DNA of 64,000 bases from Phylloscopus collybita (Eukaryota > Chordata > Aves > Passeriformes > Phylloscopidae). The translations under genes and the position numbers were made by a program. The notes below the pieces were generated by a model. That model saw only the letters and a list, made by a program, of their open reading frames with translations. It searched no databases and was not told the origin of the DNA. Where the stretch lies: positions 3,732,501-3,796,500 of the forward strand of contig JAJNNQ010000016.1 in NCBI GenBank assembly GCA_027886175.1, in the 5' to 3' direction. Shown here piece after piece: positions 60,381 to 64,000 of this stretch. Every line of letters begins with the position of its first letter. Position 1 is the stretch's first letter.

Positions 60381-61109
60381 GTCATAAGCCCCTGGTTTAG
60401 ATGAAACCCTGGGTGCTCAGGCCGTGGCTTGCAGTGGACAGACAGCCTGACTCCATCCCACTCTGAGCCGTCCTGAGAGCACTCAACTGGCTTCAGCTTC
60501 CCAGGTTTCATGTGGTTATCATCAATGGCCCCAGCAGCCAGGCAGAGCAGGCACAGAGGATGTCTGTCTCTGCGAGGCGGTGCAGCGTGCCTGTGCAACC
60601 CTCCAGTCTGGCTGCAGTTCCTCCTATCAGCTGCCTGTCTCTGACAGGCTCTACACTCATCCTGATCAGGTTTCCTTCATAAAACTCTTCTGCAGTCTCA
60701 TGTTTTTTTGGTTCTCTCTCTTCCTTGTAATTTATTAATGATTCCACCTCCTCTGCGTTCTCTTTTGAAGCCCTTCCGTTTTATAAAAGGCATCTTTAGG
60801 AAGCTTGATGAGGAATGGCTTACAAAGTCTACCTTTTGAGAATGTGACTTTCTTTATTTGCTCCTTCATTGAGAACAAAATCGGGCTGCCAGCCACTAAT
60901 TTCAAACAAAACACTTATTTGAGTAAAAGCCCATTATGTCTGGTGCGACATGTAAAACTAGAAGGTCACCCACAAATTTGCCCTGCATTTATTTTCCTCA
61001 CAGGATTTTCAGTTGTATATAGTATGTACAGTAACATCTGACACTTCATGGCACATGTTAATTTTTTTTTTTCCTGCAGCAGTGACCCTTCCCTCTCCAC
61101 CTACAGAAC
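60381..61109. other. Non-coding DNA, GC-richer part
   Basis: The minus frames 60338-60598 and 60508-60747 overlap each other in different frames and show no known domain. Nothing definable is seen beyond a T run at 61060-61070. Confidence 0.55.
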
Positions 61110-61440
61110 ATGTGATGCTTAGAATCAGAGAAATAGCGTGGAGAGCTGTTGGGTCAATAGTTGTTTAACCCTCCCTGTGATAATGCAGAATTATTCTAGC
61201 CAGTGCACCACAAGTACTTGGTTTTGTGCAGCTTTAAGTGACACAGCTGATTATCTCATCCACGCCTTCCCCTGCTGACACTCCAGTACACTTCATTGTT
61301 AGGAATCTTTTCCTGGTCTTTGTCTAAATTTGCTTGGTTTCTACTTGACAGACTCCTAATCAAGACTTGCTCTCTCTAAAAAAGTTCCCACTTTCAGTGC
61401 TCTTTTTGAATATTTCTCATGGTGTTTTCATGTAGTAGTA
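61110..61440 (-). mobile_element. CR1-type LINE 3' region, reverse orientation (decayed)
   Basis: Read on the plus strand, the order AGAATCAGAGAAATAG (61122), then TTGTTTAACCCTCCC, then ACTCCAGTACACTTCATTG (61279), TTAGGAATCTTTTCCTGG and CTAAATTTGCTTGGTTTCTA, and finally CTCTTTTTGAATATTTCTCA (61401) follows the reverse complement of CR1 3' ends. In consensus these are '..cagaatca..', '..tccagtgcttcac', 'gtgaggaagtttttcctaatgtctaacctaaa..' and '..ccctttaaatatttga'. It is highly diverged. Confidence 0.5.
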
Positions 61441-63780
61441 ATCCTTCATAGTAATAGTAACTTCCTCATAGTAATTCTTGTGGGTTCTACTGTAGAGAAG
61501 TTGTAAGAATGGACTGCTTTCAGAGGCACAGGATTTTTGTCTGTTCCCTTGTTGCAAGGCTGATGGGACAAGGGCTGGGAAATTCCTCTCATGTTGCAAT
61601 TAGAATATAAGGGGAGAAATGTGTCTGTTTTCTTAGATGAAGAGAGAATTCTGGAACCTCAGAGTTCACTAGGTCTTGTGGCTTACAGAATTATATTTTC
61701 TGTATTCGCTAATGTGATCTCATGTAATAGCTGGAGAAGGAAAGTGTCATATTTATTTGGTGACCTGCTAAAGTCAATTGTAGCAAGTCCACGTGGGTAA
61801 ATCTCTCCTGCAAACACTCATACATGCACTTGCCTTCGTGTTCCTGAGTAGTTTTGTTGTTTTCACGGATAAAGGGAAGCTGACATGTGAGTGTCAAAAG
61901 GACAGGGTTTTAGGCCACAGCTAGAGGGCTAGGCAGTCAAATGTTTATGTAGCACAGAAGATGCACATAAATTTCCAGTGCCCTGCATATGTCCATGTCA
62001 ATGACTTAAGTACAACGTGGGCCCTCTAACCTTCAGGAATAAGGTGAGCTGTACTTGTTCTGGTGCTGTTTCGTACTGATCTGCTCAATCTTCAGTGATA
62101 AAATCCTCTAAGAGTAAATTTGATTCAACTCATGACAACAACCCCTTTTTGTTAAACAGAGATCAGGATAGAACCAGCCTCTTAATCCATTTGGCTTTTC
62201 TATTTTTGTACATTGATTGCTTATCAGGAAATAAATAAATGGGAAGGTAAAGGACTTGTGCACATCAGGGCAAAAAGCAATAGCCATTAAGCCTGTAACT
62301 TACAGTATATGCCCTTTTAGCAATAAGGACACTGCTTGAAATTGTCAGTGTGACAGATTTACTCCTAATAGCTTAAGCAAATTTCACAGTTTACCCAGGT
62401 CATTTTGAAGTAAAAAAAAAAAAAAAAAACATTAATGTGTTTGGAATAAAAATTAAAGATTATAAACTTCATGCACATCTGCAGAGAGTCAGCCATATGT
62501 TTCATATGTTTATTTAAAATATTAGAGGGTTCTTGTTGGGATAGAATATGTTTCCTCTGTAGCTATAATATAAATAATCTAAAGGCATTTAAATACATTT
62601 TGACATTTAAGCATATGCTTAAATCACTTTTAACATATTGATTCTGTCCTGCTCTACCAACACTCACCCATGACTGGAGAGTGTAGAACTTCACAAAACT
62701 GTTTGTACCGTGCACAGGGCTTTCTGTAGGTTCTCATTGGATCAATCCATGGAGGGAAACAAGGGAGAAAGGTGAGAGAAGGAAGATAAAGAAGGATGAG
62801 GGTGTGTGTACCTGCAGGGTACAGTGAAGTGTTGGTCACCTTCCCTCCTGGAACTGGGCTACCCTTGCACCTGCTGCTCTCATTTCCTGGTGGGGTTGGA
62901 AGGGCAGCCCCCCCCTTTTGCATCACTGTGCAAGTTACACACACTGTGTGTAATCTACCCAGAGCATGTCACTGGGTTAAGTACAGGCTGTGCTTTGAAC
63001 ACACTTTTACACACATACACATTTCTTATTTCAAATGTTTGATGAAGGGTCTTGGAGTTCTGGTCGAACTGACCTGGCTCAAAGGTGATCACTCTTTAAG
63101 CAGTACCACAATGTTAAGCAAAACTTGTTAAGTGGAAATCAGCATCAGTTGCTCCTAAAAGCAGTGGGCCAACACCTTGGCTTGCTCCTAGTGTCATTGC
63201 TCTAATGGTAGCAGTGGGACACTTTAGAGAAGCAGAGATGGCATAAACAAAGCTTATGGTCTATTCCATGCTGAACCTCTGGAAAATAATTCAGCATGTG
63301 TTTAAATAAAGAGGATGGTTCACCTGCTCATAGCTAACTTTTGAGGGATTGCTCAGGTGTTTACACACCCAATAGCTCTGCTGGACTGGGCAGAACACTT
63401 AACATTCTGTAGGATTGAGCCCTGAGTGTCTAATTACCATAAAAAATATACGGTGGGGAATGATTATGCACTGGTAGGGGGGAGGGTAGAGTAACCCTAA
63501 TAAATCTTTTTGATCTTTAATTTCTCTACTAAAGTATAAATCAGCTCTGTATTTTTCTAAAGCCTGGGTTGGTAACAGATATTAATGTAGCTGAGGTGAA
63601 AATGAAGATGGTGTGCCTGAATATTATTGCAAGGAGAGTTGACTGCATCACTGAGGGTGGGGTCTTGTGGGTAGATGGACACAGTTTGTTGGTAACAGGG
63701 TGCACACCACAGCATGCAATTCCAGTAAAAGGGCAGTCTTCCTCCAGCCCCCTTGGAAATCTATCCAAGACAGTATGGTG
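61441..63780. other. Non-coding DNA, no gene recognised
   Basis: Open frames at 62654-62944 (minus) and 62796-63131 (plus) overlap on opposite strands and have no recognisable domain. It contains an A18 run at 62412-62429 and a 20-bp palindrome at 62605. Nothing else is definable. Confidence 0.6.
62605..62624. repeat. Perfect 20-bp palindrome
   Basis: ATTTAAGCATATGCTTAAAT equals its own reverse complement with no spacer. The TTAAGCATATGCTTAA centre recalls words seen in ancient amniote repeats. It may also be a paired homeodomain/POU-type site. Confidence 0.85.
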
Positions 63781-64000
63781 ATGAAAACTACAAAATACTT
63801 TTTTTTTTTTTAATGGAGGAAAATGCGTCTAGGTGTTTACACGCCGAGAGACGTGTTCTGAGATGACTCTGGTTGCTCATCTCAACTTTATTGTTAATAA
63901 CCATTGAAGGCTGTAGATCCAGATTTCCAGTTAGCATGAGATTGCCTAGCACTGCATTTTTTATGTGGGTTAGACTTAAGAAATGAATGTAGGCAACCTT
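63781..64000. other. Window edge: possible conserved element, incomplete
   Basis: After a T11 run at 63801-63811, the sequence GAAAATGCGTCTAGGTGTTT and ACACGCCGAGAGACGTG carries five CpGs within about 30 bases. It is followed by AT-rich unique sequence with a TTGTTAATAACC core. It may be the start of another regulatory element cut by the end of the window. Confidence 0.3.

Noticed and set aside
62654..63131. Opposing 96- and 111-codon frames
   Set aside because: They overlap on opposite strands without any known domain.
1..64000. CRISPR array, phage, plasmid or bacterial operon
   Set aside because: No regularly spaced repeats, no dense coding and no ribosome-binding pattern; composition and repeats are avian.

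Overview
This window is vertebrate nuclear DNA, almost certainly from a bird and probably a songbird (Passeriformes). It is AT-rich, has no bacterial-style gene packing, and has no open reading frame that looks like a real exon. The bird call rests on decayed CR1-type LINE pieces, old MIR/tRNA-type SINE relics, and one fairly intact 687-base solo retroviral LTR of a type I associate with passerine genomes. Family names come from remembered consensus sequences, not from a database search.

I find no protein-coding gene, tRNA or rRNA that I can support. The longest open frames (up to 229 codons) run through homopolymers, A/C-rich low-complexity DNA or the LTR, so they are chance frames. The window is best read as a gene desert or a very large intron. 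A short spliced exon cannot be excluded by eye.

Layout: 1-12 kb is ordinary non-coding DNA with two small perfect hairpins near 1 kb and an A/C tract at 5.6 kb. 12.2-15.8 kb holds a series of low-complexity tracts, A/C-rich then G/T-rich, and a 42-base T run. 17.9-18.6 kb is the solo LTR on the minus strand. 23.7-23.9 kb is a tRNA-derived SINE relic. 24.5 kb and 29.7 kb carry good CTCF-like motifs. 27.3-32.1 kb and 43.9-46.9 kb are the two best candidate regulatory blocks: repeat-free sequence with homeodomain-type AT cores and, unusually for this window, tight CpG clusters at 29.88 and 45.84 kb. MIR-like relics lie near 15.4, 39.1, 43.5 and 54.5 kb. CR1 relics lie at 41.9-42.1, 51.1-53.1 and 61.1-61.4 kb.

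No genes act together here. If the window has a function it is probably cis-regulatory, serving a gene outside it. I did not find a convincing new biological system. The most useful leads are the two CpG-bearing candidate conserved blocks, the CTCF-like motifs, the LTR with its flanking target duplication, and the recurring A/C or G/T tracts.
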